Assembly: GCF_013328205.1 (NCBI RefSeq)
Contig: NZ_JABULH010000003.1
Span: forward strand, 1 to 64,000
Direction of reading: 5' to 3'
From: Sphingomonas hominis
GTDB taxonomy: Bacteria > Pseudomonadota > Alphaproteobacteria > Sphingomonadales > Sphingomonadaceae
Length of the DNA: 64,000 nt
This document shows positions 17,095-27,524 of this stretch, piece by piece; the first letter of the stretch is position 1, and every line of letters begins with the position of its first letter. The position numbers were made by a program, and so were the translations under genes. The notes below the pieces were generated by a model. That model had not been told where the DNA came from and did not search any database. It worked only from the letters and a program-made list of their open reading frames with translations.

Positions 17095-18555
17095 ATGGCC
17101 AAGCGGATCGCGGTGATCGGCGCCGGCATGGGCGGGCTATGCGCGGCGATCCAGGCGCGCGCGGCGGGACACACGGTCACGCTGTTCGAGCATGCCGACG
17201 CGGTCGGCGGCACGTGGCGCGCCAACCGCTATCCGGGGGTCGCGTGCGACGTGCCCGCGATCCTCTACCAGTTCAGCTTCGCGCCCAACCCGCACTGGAG
17301 CCACCATTACGCGCGCGGGCCCGAGATCCACGCCTATACCGAGGCGTTGGTCGTGCAGTTCGAGCTCGCCGAGGTGCTGCGGTTGAACGAGGGCGTCACG
17401 CGCGCGGTGTGGGACGAGGCGGGCGCGACCTGGGCGGTGGAAACGGAACGCGGTGCGCGCGAGACGTTCGACGCGATCGTGCCGGCGCTGGGCCAGCTCT
17501 CGCGCCCGCAGCTACCCGAAATTGCCGGCGTGCAGGACTTCGCGGGCCAGACCTTCCACGCCGCCGAATGGCCCGATGGCCTCGACCTCACGGCCAAGCG
17601 CGTTGGTGTCGTCGGATCGGCGGCGAGCGCGGTGCAGTTGATCCCCGAAGTCGCCAAGCAGGCCGCGCACCTCGTCGTGTTCCAGCGCACGCCCAATTGG
17701 GTGATCCCGCGCAACGACACCGCGGTCACGCCCGAGGCGAAGGCGCTGATGGCGACCAACCTGGAGGTCGCGATGCGGCTGGGTGCGGCGAGCCGGGCGA
17801 TGATCTTCGACAATGCCGACACGTTCTTCTGGCAGGCGTTCAAATGGACGCCCGAGGGGCGCGCCGCCTTTACCCGGACCGCGCTCGACCATCTCGAAGC
17901 GCAGGTGGCCGATCCGGCGCTGCGCGCCAAGCTGACCCCCGATTACCCGATCGGCTGCAAGCGCATCCTGATCTGCGATGATTTCTACCCCGCGCTATGC
18001 CGGGACAACGTCACACTGGAGACGAGCGCGATCGCGCGGGTCGAGGCGGGCGGCGTGCGCACCGCCGCCGGCTTCCACGATCTCGACGTGCTGATCTTCG
18101 CCACCGGGTTCGAGACGACGGCGTGGAACTGGTCAATGGAGGTCGTCGGCGAGGACGGTCGCACGCTCGCCGAGGCATGGGCCGACGGACCCGAGGCGTA
18201 TCTGGGGATCATGGCGCACGGCTTCCCCAACATGTTCATGCTTTACGGCCCCAACACGAACCTGGGGCATAATTCGATCAGCTTCATGATCGAGCAGCAG
18301 GTCGGCTTCATGCTGCGCGCGCTGGCGGCGGGGGAAAGCGCCGGCGCGCGCACGGTGCGCGTCACCGCGAATGGGCAGGCACGCTTCAACGACACGATCG
18401 CGCAGGCGCTCGACCAGACGGTGTGGGCCGATCCGCATTGCCGCAGTTGGTACAAGGCGGCGAACGGGCGCGTGTACCAGAATTGGTCGGGTAGCTGCAC
18501 CGACTATGCCGCAGCGACCGCCGAGATCGACCGCGCCGCGGTGGCGATCGGCTAA
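17095..18555 (+). CDS. flavin-binding monooxygenase, Baeyer-Villiger type
   Basis: FAD/NADPH monooxygenase of 486 aa. The N-terminal FAD loop is GAGMGG (10-15). The type I Baeyer-Villiger fingerprint F-x-G-x3-H-x3-W is present (FAGQTFHAAEW), followed by the NADPH loop region VGSAASAVQ. A second ATGFET segment closes the nucleotide domain. Substrates of such enzymes are ketones or other carbonyls; none is implied by the context. It is followed directly by the YhiN-like flavoprotein gene. Confidence 0.88.
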   Translation: MAKRIAVIGAGMGGLCAAIQARAAGHTVTLFEHADAVGGTWRANRYPGVACDVPAILYQFSFAPNPHWSHHYARGPEIHAYTEALVVQFELAEVLRLNEGVTRAVWDEAGATWAVETERGARETFDAIVPALGQLSRPQLPEIAGVQDFAGQTFHAAEWPDGLDLTAKRVGVVGSAASAVQLIPEVAKQAAHLVVFQRTPNWVIPRNDTAVTPEAKALMATNLEVAMRLGAASRAMIFDNADTFFWQAFKWTPEGRAAFTRTALDHLEAQVADPALRAKLTPDYPIGCKRILICDDFYPALCRDNVTLETSAIARVEAGGVRTAAGFHDLDVLIFATGFETTAWNWSMEVVGEDGRTLAEAWADGPEAYLGIMAHGFPNMFMLYGPNTNLGHNSISFMIEQQVGFMLRALAAGESAGARTVRVTANGQARFNDTIAQALDQTVWADPHCRSWYKAANGRVYQNWSGSCTDYAAATAEIDRAAVAIG

Positions 18556-18602
18556 ACGTGATCCGCCTCGCCTTGCCGCGCGATGTATGGCAGGCGGGCG
18601 GC

Positions 18603-19781
18603 ATGGAACAGTTCGATGCGATCGTGCTCGGTGCCGGCGGCGCCGGGCTGATGTGCGCGGCCGTGGCGGGACAGCGCGGACGGCGCGTCGTCGTGCTCGA
18701 CCACGGCACCGAGCCGGGGCGCAAGATCGTGATTTCGGGCGGCGGGCGGTGCAATTTCACCAACCGCGAGGCGATCCCCGAGCGCTACGTTTCCGCCAAC
18801 CCGCATTTCGCCAAGTCGGCGCTCGGCCGCTATACCGCGCAGGATTTCCTTGGGCTGGTCGAGCGCTATGGAATCGCGTGGCACGAGAAGACGCTGGGAC
18901 AATTGTTCTGCGACGGCTCGGCGCGGCAGATCGTGGCGATGTTGCTGGACGAGTGCGACAAGGGCGCGGTGACGTTGCGGCTGGGCGGTCAGATAGGCGA
19001 GATCGGCCACGCGGATGCGCGCTTCACGGTCGCGCACCACGGGCGGCGCTACGTGGCGCCCGCGTTGGTAATCGCGACCGGCGGGCCGTCGATCCCGAAG
19101 CTTGGCGCGACCGGCTTCGCCTATGATCTGGCGCGACGGTTCGGGTTGAAGGTGGTCGAGCCGCGCCCCGCGCTGGTGCCGCTGACGCTGCCGGGCGAGG
19201 AAGCGCTGTTCCGCGCATTGTCGGGCGTCGCGACCCCGGTCGTGGCGGGCTCGCTGCCCGTAAAGGGGCGCGGCGCTTCATTCGCCGAGGCGGCGCTGTT
19301 CACGCACCGCGGTCTTAGCGGCCCCGCGATCCTGCAGGTGTCGTCCTATTGGCGTCCGGGCGAGGCGGTCACGATCGACCTCGTGCCGGGTGCCGCGCCC
19401 GGCTGGCTGCGCGAGGCCAAGCGCGCGCGCCCGCGCGGCACGCTCGCGTCGGTGCTGCCGCTGCCGGGACGGTTGGGCGACGCGCTCGCCGAGGTGATCG
19501 GCATCACCGAACTGGGCACCGCGACCGATCGCGTGCTCGAAGACGCCGAGCGTCGGCTGGCCGACTGGCGCTTTCACCCGAACGGCACCGAAGGGTTCGC
19601 CAAGGCCGAGGTGACGGTCGGCGGCATCGCCACCGCGGGTCTGTCGTCGAAAACGATGGAAGCGCGCCACCTGCCCGGATTGTACGCGATCGGCGAGGCG
19701 GTGGACGTGACCGGCTGGCTGGGTGGCTACAATTTCCAATGGGCGTGGGCGAGCGGCTGGGCGGCGGCGCAGGCGGTGTGA
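18603..19781 (+). CDS. HI0933/YhiN-family flavoprotein
   Basis: FAD-binding protein of 392 aa with the Rossmann loop GAGGAG, the family signature SGGGRCNFTN, a central ATGGPSIPK and the C-terminal GYNFQWAWASG. These proteins (BaiN/YhiN type) are putative NAD(P)/FAD oxidoreductases of uncertain substrate. The frame is open from a GTG at 18558, just after the monooxygenase stop; ATG 18603 is preferred because the conserved N-terminus begins there. Probably co-transcribed with the monooxygenase. Confidence 0.88.
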   Translation: MEQFDAIVLGAGGAGLMCAAVAGQRGRRVVVLDHGTEPGRKIVISGGGRCNFTNREAIPERYVSANPHFAKSALGRYTAQDFLGLVERYGIAWHEKTLGQLFCDGSARQIVAMLLDECDKGAVTLRLGGQIGEIGHADARFTVAHHGRRYVAPALVIATGGPSIPKLGATGFAYDLARRFGLKVVEPRPALVPLTLPGEEALFRALSGVATPVVAGSLPVKGRGASFAEAALFTHRGLSGPAILQVSSYWRPGEAVTIDLVPGAAPGWLREAKRARPRGTLASVLPLPGRLGDALAEVIGITELGTATDRVLEDAERRLADWRFHPNGTEGFAKAEVTVGGIATAGLSSKTMEARHLPGLYAIGEAVDVTGWLGGYNFQWAWASGWAAAQAV

Positions 19782-19863
19782 GCGAGGTTACGACTTCCAC
19801 GCACTTGCTTCGGCGATGACCCGAGCGCACGTTCCGCGCAGCAGGTGACGCGAAGGGGTGAGG

Positions 19864-20259
19864 ATGGCGGTTACGGGCATCGGCGGCATCTTCTTCCGGG
19901 CGGCCGACCCGGAGCGGTTGTCCGATTGGTACCGCACCCACCTGAACGTCAGCGCGGGCTGCATGGCGGCGGACGTCGCGTTGGATCGCGCCGAGCCCGA
20001 TCCGTGATTCTGGCGCGCCGGCGGCGGCCCGGTCGTGTTCGCGCCATTCCCTGCCGACAGCGATTATTTCGCCGCGGACCGCCAGTGGAGGCTCAACCTG
20101 CGCGTCGACGCGATCGATCGGATGATCGCCGCGTTGCGCGCTGCCGGAATCGTGGTGGAGACGCGTGCCGAATGGGACGAGGCAGGCATCGGGCGCTTCG
20201 CGCGCCTGCACGATCCCGAGGAGAACGCGATCGAGCTGTGGGAAGCGGCAGAGGCCTAG
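19864..20259 (+). pseudogene. VOC/glyoxalase-like protein with in-frame TGA
   Basis: A small vicinal-oxygen-chelate protein of about 131 codons. The beginning (MAVTGIGGIFFRAADPERL) and the end (DPEENAIELWE) are clear VOC features in the same frame, but a TGA at 20005-20007 interrupts it. The residues after the stop read FWRAGGGPVVFAPF, the expected continuation, so a single substitution (perhaps TGG to TGA) explains it. Ribosome site GAAGGGGTGAGG precedes ATG 19864. It may be a pseudogene or a sequence error; the metal-binding role is unknown. Confidence 0.75.
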
Positions 20260-20280
20260 CCCGTCGATCCCCCACCTGCC

Positions 20281-21564
20281 TCAACCGTCGCCGGCGCGTT
20301 CAATGTCGGCACCGACCGCCGACAGCTTCTCCTCCAGCCGCTCGTAACCGCGGTCGAGGTGGTAGATGCGGCTGACCTGCGTCTCGCCGTCCGCGACGAG
20401 GCCGGCGATGATGAGGCTCATCGAGGCGCGCAGGTCGGTCGCCATCACCGGCGCGCCGACGAGGCGGTCGACGCCCTGGACGACCGCAGTGCGGCCGCGG
20501 ACCTGGATGTCGGCACCCATCCGCGCCAGTTCGGGCACGTGCATGTAGCGGTTCTCGAAGATTGTCTCGGTCAGCACGCTGGCGCCGTCCGCGCGGCACA
20601 GCATCGCCATGAACTGCGCCTGCATGTCGGTCGCGAAGCCGGGGAAAGGCGCGGTGGTGATGTTGAGCGGGCGCAGTTTGTCGGGCGCGGCGACGCGGAT
20701 GGTGTTCTTCGTCACCTCGACCTCGACGCCGGCTTCGCGCAATGCATCCAGCGTCGCGCCCATCTCGTCCGCGCCGATGTTGGTCAGCGTCACGTCGCCG
20801 CCGGTGATCGCCGCGGCACAGGCGTAGCTGCCCGCCTCGATCCGGTCGGGCATCACCGAATAGGTCGCGCCGTGAAGCTCGCGCACGCCCTCGATCTCGA
20901 GCGTCTCGGTACCGATCCCCTCGATCGACGCGCCCATCGCGACGAGGCAGCGGCACAGGTCGACGATCTCGGGCTCGCGCGCGGCATTTTCGATACGGGT
21001 CGGGCCGGCCGCGGTGACCGCGGCCATGACAACGTTCTCGGTCGCGCCGACCGAGACGACGGGGAAGCGGTAGACGCCGCCCGACAGGCGTCCGCCGGGG
21101 GCGCTGGCGGTGACGTAGCCCGCGCTCATCTCCAGCTTCGCGCCAATCGCCTCCAGCGCCTTCAGGTGGAGGTCGATCGGGCGGTTGCCGATTGCGCAGC
21201 CGCCAGGCAGCGACACGCGCGCTTCGCCCGCGCGCGCGAGGATGGGGCCGAGCACCAGGATCGACGCGCGCATCTTGCGCACGATGTCATAAGGCGCCTC
21301 CGCACTGGTCAGTTGGCCGGCGCGGATCGTCATCACGCGGCCGAACTCGTCGGGGCGCGACCCCTCGATCCGGGTTGAGGCACCCAGCTGGTTGAGCAGG
21401 TGGCCGAAGCCGTCGACGTCGGCGAGCCGCGGCAGGTTGCGCAGCGTCAGCGGCTCGTCGGTCAGGATCGCGCACGGCATCAGCGTGAGCGCGGCGTTCT
21501 TCGCGCCCGAGATGGGGAGATTGCCCGACAGGCGGTTGCCGCCGCGAATAAGGATACGGTCCAT
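20281..21564 (-). CDS. murA: UDP-N-acetylglucosamine 1-carboxyvinyltransferase
   Basis: Transfers enolpyruvate from PEP to UDP-GlcNAc, the first committed step of peptidoglycan synthesis, in the cytoplasm. The 427-aa protein shows the N-terminal [16 protein letters not shown] and the catalytic loop Cys C123 in [10 protein letters not shown] (fosfomycin target in the family). The C-terminal DLRAS(M)SLIIAG segment is also canonical. ATG 21564 gives the normal N-terminus; the frame extends upstream to 21651 without family features. Confidence 0.97.
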   Translation of the reverse strand: MDRILIRGGNRLSGNLPISGAKNAALTLMPCAILTDEPLTLRNLPRLADVDGFGHLLNQLGASTRIEGSRPDEFGRVMTIRAGQLTSAEAPYDIVRKMRASILVLGPILARAGEARVSLPGGCAIGNRPIDLHLKALEAIGAKLEMSAGYVTASAPGGRLSGGVYRFPVVSVGATENVVMAAVTAAGPTRIENAAREPEIVDLCRCLVAMGASIEGIGTETLEIEGVRELHGATYSVMPDRIEAGSYACAAAITGGDVTLTNIGADEMGATLDALREAGVEVEVTKNTIRVAAPDKLRPLNITTAPFPGFATDMQAQFMAMLCRADGASVLTETIFENRYMHVPELARMGADIQVRGRTAVVQGVDRLVGAPVMATDLRASMSLIIAGLVADGETQVSRIYHLDRGYERLEEKLSAVGADIERAGDG

Positions 21565-21730
21565 GAGGCAGCGTCTATCGCGCACGCTCGCCCGCGCCAA
21601 GCCGCCTGGCGGCGGTCGCGTGCGTCCGATGCGTGAAATGCGGGTTGGCACGCCTGTCGCTTGATCGATTTTAATGCAGCCCCGCGCGCGCCCTTCATAA
21701 GCGATACCGATAACAAGGGGTTACAACTGC

Positions 21731-22468
21731 GTGCGGGTGCGTTCCTTCGCCGATCGGATCGGCGGGTTTCTTTCGTTAACCGTGAGTGAGCAGAACGCCC
21801 TGGCCGGGTTGGAGGGGCGCGCGCGCTCCTTGCGGCGCGGCGCGGTGCTGGTGCGCGAGAACGACCGCACCGCCGATCTGTTCGTGCTCTCCAGCGGGAT
21901 GATGATGAGCTACGTGCTGCTGCACGACGGCAGCCGGCAGATCCTGCGTTTCCTGTTTCCCGGCGACCTGGCGGGTGCCGGCGCGCTCGCCTACGCGACC
22001 TCGCCCGAGAGCGTGGTGGCGCTCGCCGACAGCGTGGTGTGCTTGTTCGACCGCGCGCAGGTCGCCGCGGTGATGGCGCGGCACCCGCGGCTCGCGCTCG
22101 CCATGACCGCAATCGACCAGGCCGAGCGCGCGGCGATGACCGATCGGCTCGCCGGGCTGGGGCGCACCTCGGCGCAGGCGCGGATCGCGGCGGTGCTGCT
22201 CGACATCCGCGACCGGATGCGGCGCAGCGGCGAGGAGGTGGCGAGCGGCTTCACGCTGCCGCTGACGCAAGAGGAGATCGGCGACGCCAGCGGGTTGACC
22301 GCGGTGCACGTCAACCGGATGCTGCGCCAATTGGAGGAGATGGGGTTGATCGCGCGCACCGGCGGCCGCGTGATCCTGTCTGATGAGGTGCGGCTAGCGC
22401 GCACCGCCAATTACGTCGACCGGCTGTCGCGGATCGACCTGTCGTGGCTGGTGCCGATCCCCGCCTGA
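21731..22468 (+). CDS. CrpFnr-family transcription regulator
   Basis: Regulator of 245 aa with an N-terminal cyclic-nucleotide-binding-like beta barrel (about 20-130) and a C-terminal winged HTH (LTQEEIGDASGLTAVHVNRML). No FNR-type Cys cluster is visible, so it is not an oxygen sensor of the classic kind. GTG 21731 follows a weak ribosome site. It is followed by a hairpin and by the potassium module, but a regulatory link is not shown. Confidence 0.85.
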   Translation: MRVRSFADRIGGFLSLTVSEQNALAGLEGRARSLRRGAVLVRENDRTADLFVLSSGMMMSYVLLHDGSRQILRFLFPGDLAGAGALAYATSPESVVALADSVVCLFDRAQVAAVMARHPRLALAMTAIDQAERAAMTDRLAGLGRTSAQARIAAVLLDIRDRMRRSGEEVASGFTLPLTQEEIGDASGLTAVHVNRMLRQLEEMGLIARTGGRVILSDEVRLARTANYVDRLSRIDLSWLVPIPA

Positions 22469-22489
22469 TGCTTCACGCCTGATGCTTCA
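22462..22489. repeat. 14-bp tandem direct repeat
   Basis: Two perfect copies of CGCCTGATGCTTCA lie side by side at 22462-22475 and 22476-22489. The first copy spans the stop codon of the CrpFnr gene, and the duplicate falls just behind it. A third partial copy (CGCCTGA) follows. Probably a slippage duplication. Confidence 0.8.
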
Positions 22490-22510
22490 CGCCTGAAGGG
22501 CAGGGCGTGA
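22487..22510 (+). terminator. hairpin after CrpFnr gene
   Basis: TCACGCC (22487-22493) pairs with GGCGTGA (22504-22510) around a 10-nt loop, followed by an A-rich run rather than a T tract. A candidate terminator of the regulator gene. Confidence 0.4.
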
Positions 22511-22522
22511 GAAAAAGTGCCG

Positions 22523-22550
22523 GCTATATGCGCGCTATATGCGATTGACC
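22523..22550 (+). promoter_or_regulatory. candidate KdpE-type operator and -35 box ahead of porin-kdp
   Basis: GCTATATGCG occurs twice at 22523-22532 and 22534-22543, an 11-bp spacing typical of direct-repeat sites bound by OmpR/PhoB-type regulators. TTGACC (22545-22550), a possible -35 element, follows at once; no good -10 is visible. The site lies 105 bp before the TorF porin start. Assignment to KdpE is an inference from position and spacing. Confidence 0.4.
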
Positions 22551-22647
22551 GGAATCGGTCTCGCAATGCTACGCGCGAGGGTATCAATGAAGCGTCACTG
22601 ACGGCGCCCGCGAATGGTCGTGGGCGTGTCACCGGACAGGGGCGCTC

Positions 22648-23535
22648 ATGAACTTTACCTATCTCGCCGCGGTGCTGGCGGCGCTGCCGCTGGCGTCGCC
22701 GGCCGTCGCGCAGGATGCCGCCACGATCGACGTGTCGCCGCCCACCGAACTGCGCGCCGCACCAACCGGACCGGTGACGGTCAGCGGCAGCGTGGCAATG
22801 CTGAGCGACTACCGCCTGCGCGGCGTGTCGCAGAGCGACCGCGATCCGGCGATCCAGGGCGCGCTGACGATCGCGCACGACAGCGGCTTCTACGTCGGCA
22901 CGTTCGCGTCGAACCTGGCCGGATGGGGAACGTTCGGCGGCGCCAACCTGGAACTCGACGCAATCGGCGGGTTCAAGCACGCGGTCGGGGCCGTGACGAT
23001 CGACGCCGGGCTGACGTGGTACATGTATCCCGGCGGCGCGGATAAGACCGATTATGCCGAAGCCTTCGCCAAGCTGTCGGGCACCGCCGGGCCGGCGACG
23101 CTGCTGGCGGGCGTCGCTTATGCCCCGCCGCAGCAGGCGCTGGGCAAATGGTACCGCAACGGAGTGCAAGCCGCAGCAGCCACTTATTCCGATCCGGGCG
23201 ACAAGGAGGACAATCTGTACCTGTGGGGCGACGGCGCGGTGGCGGTACCGAACACCGGGCTCACCGCCAAGGCGCACATCGGCTGGTCGAGCGGCAACAG
23301 CGGGTTGGGGCCGAACGCGACCAGCGCCGCGCCAACTGGAAAATATTGGGATTGGCAATTGGGCGCCGATTACGCGGTGCCGGGCACGCCATTGGTGCTG
23401 AACCTGTCGTGGATCGACACCGACATCACGCGCCGGGAAGCGGCCTACCTGCAACCCAGCTTCAGCAAGGGGCAGGACGGGCGCGGGTCAATCGCGAACG
23501 GCACCGTGCTCGCTTCGCTCACCGCCAGCTTTTGA
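22648..23535 (+). CDS. TorF-family putative outer-membrane porin
   Basis: A 295-aa beta-barrel protein with a signal peptide ending at AVAQDA (about residue 22) and a C-terminal aromatic residue (LTASF). The SGSVAMLSDYRLRGVSQS segment is the hallmark of this putative porin family (TIGR02001-type). It begins the cluster that continues, after a 12-nt gap, with the small membrane peptide and kdpF-A-B-C-D-E, so it is probably co-transcribed and could provide outer-membrane entry for ions. That role is inference. Confidence 0.82.
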   Translation: MNFTYLAAVLAALPLASPAVAQDAATIDVSPPTELRAAPTGPVTVSGSVAMLSDYRLRGVSQSDRDPAIQGALTIAHDSGFYVGTFASNLAGWGTFGGANLELDAIGGFKHAVGAVTIDAGLTWYMYPGGADKTDYAEAFAKLSGTAGPATLLAGVAYAPPQQALGKWYRNGVQAAAATYSDPGDKEDNLYLWGDGAVAVPNTGLTAKAHIGWSSGNSGLGPNATSAAPTGKYWDWQLGADYAVPGTPLVLNLSWIDTDITRREAAYLQPSFSKGQDGRGSIANGTVLASLTASF

Positions 23536-23547
23536 AGGAGAACCACG

Positions 23548-23631
23548 ATGCAGGACCTGCTGTGGGGTTCGATCATGTTCGGCCTGCTGGCGCTGGCGCT
23601 CGCCTTTGTCCGCCTGTGCGACAATGCTTGA
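23548..23631 (+). CDS. 27-aa membrane peptide before kdpF
   Basis: A tiny ORF with a GAAGGAG ribosome site encodes a single hydrophobic helix followed by VRLCDNA. It sits between the porin and kdpF and resembles the short membrane peptides often found in front of kdpF. It may be a regulatory or structural peptide of the potassium pump. The function is unknown. Confidence 0.6.
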   Translation: MQDLLWGSIMFGLLALALAFVRLCDNA

Positions 23632-23643
23632 AGGAGAGCTGAG

Positions 23644-23733
23644 ATGACGCTCGACCTGTGGCTCGCGGCGCTGACCGCGCTCGGCCTTCTCGTCTATCTG
23701 GTGGCGGTGCTGATCCGCCCCGAACGCTTCTGA
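23644..23733 (+). CDS. kdpF: KdpF, small Kdp stabilising subunit
   Basis: A 29-aa single-pass membrane peptide ([19 protein letters not shown] to the end PERF) with a GGAGAGCTGAG ribosome site. In the KdpFABC complex it stabilises the pump. It lies 13 bp before kdpA. Its size, hydrophobicity and C-terminal RPERF are typical. Confidence 0.85.
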   Translation: MTLDLWLAALTALGLLVYLVAVLIRPERF

Positions 23734-23746
23734 AGGGAGCGGCGCC

Positions 23747-25450
23747 ATGACCATTCAGGGATGGCTCCTGATCCTGAGCTTCACTGCCATCGTGCTGGCG
23801 CTCGCCAAGCCGGTGGGCTTGTGGCTCCACGCGCTGTACGACGGGCGACGCACGCCCTTTCACCTCGTGCTCGGCCCCCTCGAGCGGGGCTTCTACGCGC
23901 TCGCCGGCATCGACCCGAACGAGGAGCAGGGCTGGCGCCGTTACGCGGTGCACATGCTGGTGTTCAACGTGGCGCTGATGGCCTTCACCTACGCGGTGCT
24001 GCGCATCCAGGGCGTGCTGCCGGGTAATCCGCAGAGGCTGGACGGCCTGTCGCCGGATCTCGCCTTTAACACAGCCGTCAGCTTCACCACCAACACCAAC
24101 TGGCAGAGCTACGGCGGCGAATCGACCATGTCGAACCTCAGCCAGATGCTCGGCCTGACGATCCACAACTTCCTGTCGGCGGCGACGGGCATCGCGCTCG
24201 CCTTTGCGCTGTTTCGCGGGTTCGCGCGGCGCGAGGCGAAGACGGTGGGCAATTTCTGGGCCGACGTGACGCGGGTCACGCTCTACCTGCTGCTACCGTT
24301 GTGCGTCGCGCTGACGATCTTCTACGTGGCGTCGGGCGTGCCGCAGACGCTGGCGGGCGTCGTCGACGTGCAAACGCTAGAGGGTGCGCGCCAGTCGATC
24401 CTGCTCGGCCCCGTGGCGAGCCAGGAAGCGATCAAGATGCTCGGCACCAATGGCGGCGGCTTTTTCAATGCCAATTCGGCGCACCCGTTCGAGAACCCTA
24501 ATGCGTTGACCAATTTCGTGCAGATGCTGTCGATCTTCGCGATCGGCGTCGGGCTGACGTGGTGTTTCGGCAAGGCTGTTGGCAACACGCGGCAGGGCTG
24601 GGCGATCCTGTCGGCGATGACGGTCCTGTTCCTGGCCGGTGTGACCGTGAGCTATTGGCAGGAGGCAGCGGGCAACCCGGTGCTCCACGGCCTGGGCGTT
24701 GCCGGCGGCAACATGGAGGGCAAGGAGGTGCGCTTCGGTATTGCCGCCTCCGCCTTGTTCTCGGTCGTTACCACCGCCGCCTCGTGCGGCGCGGTTAACG
24801 CGATGCACGACAGCTTCACCGCGCTTGGCGGCCTCGTTCCGTTGTTCAACATGCAGCTGGGCGAGGTGGTGATCGGCGGCGTCGGCGCAGGCATCTACGG
24901 CTTTCTGCTGTTCGCGATCCTGGCGGTGTTCGTCGCCGGGCTGATGGTCGGGCGCACGCCCGAATATGTCGGCAAGAAGATCGAGAGCCGCGAGGTGAAG
25001 CTGGCGGTGCTCGCCATCGCAGTGCTGCCGCTGATGATCCTGGGGCTCGCCGCGCTATCGTCGGTGCTGCAACAAGGGCTGGCGGGGCCGCTCAACAAGG
25101 GGCCGCACGGGTTCAGCGAGATCCTGTACGCCTTCACGTCCGCGGTCGCGAACAACGGATCGGCCTTTGCCGGGCTGACCGCCAACACGCCATATTATAA
25201 CGGACTGCTGGGTGTCGCGATGTGGGTCGGGCGCTTCTTCGTCATCGTGCCGATGCTGGCGATCGCGGGCAGTCTGGCAGCCAAGAAATACACGCCGGAG
25301 AGCGCGGGCTCGTTCCCGACCACGGGCGGGCTGTGGGTGGGGCTGCTGGTCGGCATCATCCTGATCCTGGGCGGTCTCACCTTCCTGCCGAGCCTCGCGC
25401 TCGGTCCTATCGCCGATCATCTGTCGATGATCCGCGGCCAGCTATCCTGA
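23747..25450 (+). CDS. kdpA: K+-transporting ATPase subunit A
   Basis: Potassium-selective channel-like subunit of the KdpFABC pump, 567 aa, inner membrane with about ten hydrophobic segments. The four selectivity-filter repeats are visible: [28 protein letters not shown] and [13 protein letters not shown] 23747 follows AAGGGAG. It is followed 13 bp later by kdpB. Confidence 0.98.
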   Translation: MTIQGWLLILSFTAIVLALAKPVGLWLHALYDGRRTPFHLVLGPLERGFYALAGIDPNEEQGWRRYAVHMLVFNVALMAFTYAVLRIQGVLPGNPQRLDGLSPDLAFNTAVSFTTNTNWQSYGGESTMSNLSQMLGLTIHNFLSAATGIALAFALFRGFARREAKTVGNFWADVTRVTLYLLLPLCVALTIFYVASGVPQTLAGVVDVQTLEGARQSILLGPVASQEAIKMLGTNGGGFFNANSAHPFENPNALTNFVQMLSIFAIGVGLTWCFGKAVGNTRQGWAILSAMTVLFLAGVTVSYWQEAAGNPVLHGLGVAGGNMEGKEVRFGIAASALFSVVTTAASCGAVNAMHDSFTALGGLVPLFNMQLGEVVIGGVGAGIYGFLLFAILAVFVAGLMVGRTPEYVGKKIESREVKLAVLAIAVLPLMILGLAALSSVLQQGLAGPLNKGPHGFSEILYAFTSAVANNGSAFAGLTANTPYYNGLLGVAMWVGRFFVIVPMLAIAGSLAAKKYTPESAGSFPTTGGLWVGLLVGIILILGGLTFLPSLALGPIADHLSMIRGQLS

Positions 25451-25463
25451 TCGGGGGGCTATC

Positions 25464-27512
25464 GTGCCAAATACCCAATCCCAAAAACCGCCGACCAAGA
25501 GCCTGTTCACCGCCGACCTGGTGTTGCCGGCGATCCGGGCGTCGTTCGTGAAACTCAATCCGCGCGAGCTGGTGCGCAATCCGGTGATGTTCGTCACCGC
25601 CTGCGTCGCGCTGCTGCTGACGGTGCTGATCAACGTCGGCGGCGACGGGCTGTCGCTCGGCTTCAAGCTGCAACTGGTGGTGTGGTTGTGGCTGACGGTG
25701 CTGTTCGGCACCTTTGCCGAAGCACTGGCGGAAGGACGCGGCAAGGCGCAGGCGGCGTCGTTGCGCGCCGCCAAGGCAGAACTCACCGCCAAGCGGTTGA
25801 AGGGAGACGGCCGGCAATGGGACGACGTGCCCGCCAGCCAGCTCAAGATCGGCGATGTCGTGCTGGTCGAGACCAACGACCTGATCCCGTCGGACGGCGA
25901 GGTCGTGTCGGGTGTCGCGAGCGTCAACGAGGCCGCGATCACCGGCGAGAGCGCACCGGTGATCCGCGAGGCGGGCGGCGACCGATCCGCGGTGACCGCG
26001 GGCACGCGCGTCATCTCCGACGAGATCCGCGTGCGCGTGACCGTGGAGCCCGGCAAAGGCTTCCTCGACCGCATGATCGCGCTGGTCGAGGGCGCGGAGC
26101 GGCAGAAGACGCCCAACGAGATCGCACTGACGCTGCTGCTGGTGGGCCTCACCATCATCTTCCTGATCGCAGTGGCGACCGTGCCCGCGTTCGCGATCTA
26201 TGCCGGCGGCAGCATCCCGGTCGCGATTCTGGCGGCGCTGCTCATCACGCTGATCCCGACGACGATCGCCGCGCTGCTGTCTGCGATCGGCATCGCCGGC
26301 ATGGACCGGCTGGTGCGGTTCAACGTGCTGGCGAAATCGGGCCGCGCGGTCGAGGCGGCGGGCGACATCGACGTGCTGCTGCTCGACAAGACCGGTACGA
26401 TCACGATCGGCGACCGCCAGGCGAGCGAGTTCCGCGCCGTCGGCGGTGCGAGCGAGGCCGAACTGGCCGAAGCGGCGCTGCTCGCCAGCCTCGCCGACGA
26501 GACGCCCGAAGGTCGCTCGGTGGTGGTGCTGGCGCGCGAGCGGTTCGACCTGCAACGCCCGATGCCCGCGGACGCGGAGGTGATCCCCTTCACCGCGCAG
26601 ACGCGCGTGTCCGGTGTCCGCTTCGGGACCACGCTGATCCAGAAGGGCGCGGTCGACTCGATCCTGCGCGCCAACGAGGGATCGGGCGCGACCGCCGCGG
26701 CGACCGAGCTGCGGCGCATTACCGATGAGATCGCGCGCGCCGGCGGCACCCCGCTGGCGGTGGCGAAGGACGGCCGACTGCTCGGCGCGATCTTTTTGAA
26801 GGACGTGGTGAAGGCCGGCATCCGCGAACGCTTCGGCGAGCTGCGTGCCATGGGCATCCGCACGGTGATGATCACCGGCGACAACCCGCTGACCGCCGCC
26901 GCGATCGCGGCCGAGGCGGGTGTCGACGACTTCCTCGCGCAGGCGACGCCCGAGGACAAGCTCGCGCTGATCCGCCGCGAGCAGCAAGGTGGCAAGCTGG
27001 TGGCGATGTGCGGCGACGGCACCAACGACGCGCCCGCGCTGGCACAGGCCGACGTCGGCGTGGCGATGAACACCGGCACCCAGGCGGCGCGAGAGGCGGG
27101 CAACATGGTCGACCTCGACAGCGACCCGACCAAGCTGATCGAGGTGGTGGGGCTGGGCAAGCAATTGCTGATGACGCGAGGGAGCCTGACCACCTTCTCG
27201 GTCGCGAACGACGTCGCCAAATATTTCGCGATCATTCCGGCGATGTTCGTGGCGCTCTATCCCGGATTGGGCGTGTTGAACGTCATGGGGCTGGCGACGC
27301 CGCAATCGGCGATCCTGAGCGCGATCATCTTCAACGCGGTCATCATCCCGCTGCTGGTGCCGCTGGCGCTCAAGGGCGTCGCGTATCGGCCAATGGCGGC
27401 GGGGCCGCTGCTCGCGCGCAACCTTGCCGTGTACGGATTGGGTGGGCTCGTCGCGCCGTTCGTCGGCATCAAGATCATCGACCTGTTGGTCGGCGGGCTC
27501 GGGCTCGCGTAA
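25464..27512 (+). CDS. kdpB: K+-transporting P-type ATPase subunit B
   Basis: Catalytic subunit, 682 aa. The phosphorylated Asp is D308 in DKTGTIT; also visible are the TGES actuator loop, [16 protein letters not shown] and the N-domain KGA. It hydrolyses ATP to drive K+ uptake through KdpA. GTG 25464 is the start; the first residues ([15 protein letters not shown]) form the usual cytoplasmic N-terminus. A stop at 27512 is followed by kdpC. Confidence 0.98.
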   Translation: MPNTQSQKPPTKSLFTADLVLPAIRASFVKLNPRELVRNPVMFVTACVALLLTVLINVGGDGLSLGFKLQLVVWLWLTVLFGTFAEALAEGRGKAQAASLRAAKAELTAKRLKGDGRQWDDVPASQLKIGDVVLVETNDLIPSDGEVVSGVASVNEAAITGESAPVIREAGGDRSAVTAGTRVISDEIRVRVTVEPGKGFLDRMIALVEGAERQKTPNEIALTLLLVGLTIIFLIAVATVPAFAIYAGGSIPVAILAALLITLIPTTIAALLSAIGIAGMDRLVRFNVLAKSGRAVEAAGDIDVLLLDKTGTITIGDRQASEFRAVGGASEAELAEAALLASLADETPEGRSVVVLARERFDLQRPMPADAEVIPFTAQTRVSGVRFGTTLIQKGAVDSILRANEGSGATAAATELRRITDEIARAGGTPLAVAKDGRLLGAIFLKDVVKAGIRERFGELRAMGIRTVMITGDNPLTAAAIAAEAGVDDFLAQATPEDKLALIRREQQGGKLVAMCGDGTNDAPALAQADVGVAMNTGTQAAREAGNMVDLDSDPTKLIEVVGLGKQLLMTRGSLTTFSVANDVAKYFAIIPAMFVALYPGLGVLNVMGLATPQSAILSAIIFNAVIIPLLVPLALKGVAYRPMAAGPLLARNLAVYGLGGLVAPFVGIKIIDLLVGGLGLA

Positions 27513-27524
27513 GGAGTGATGGAT

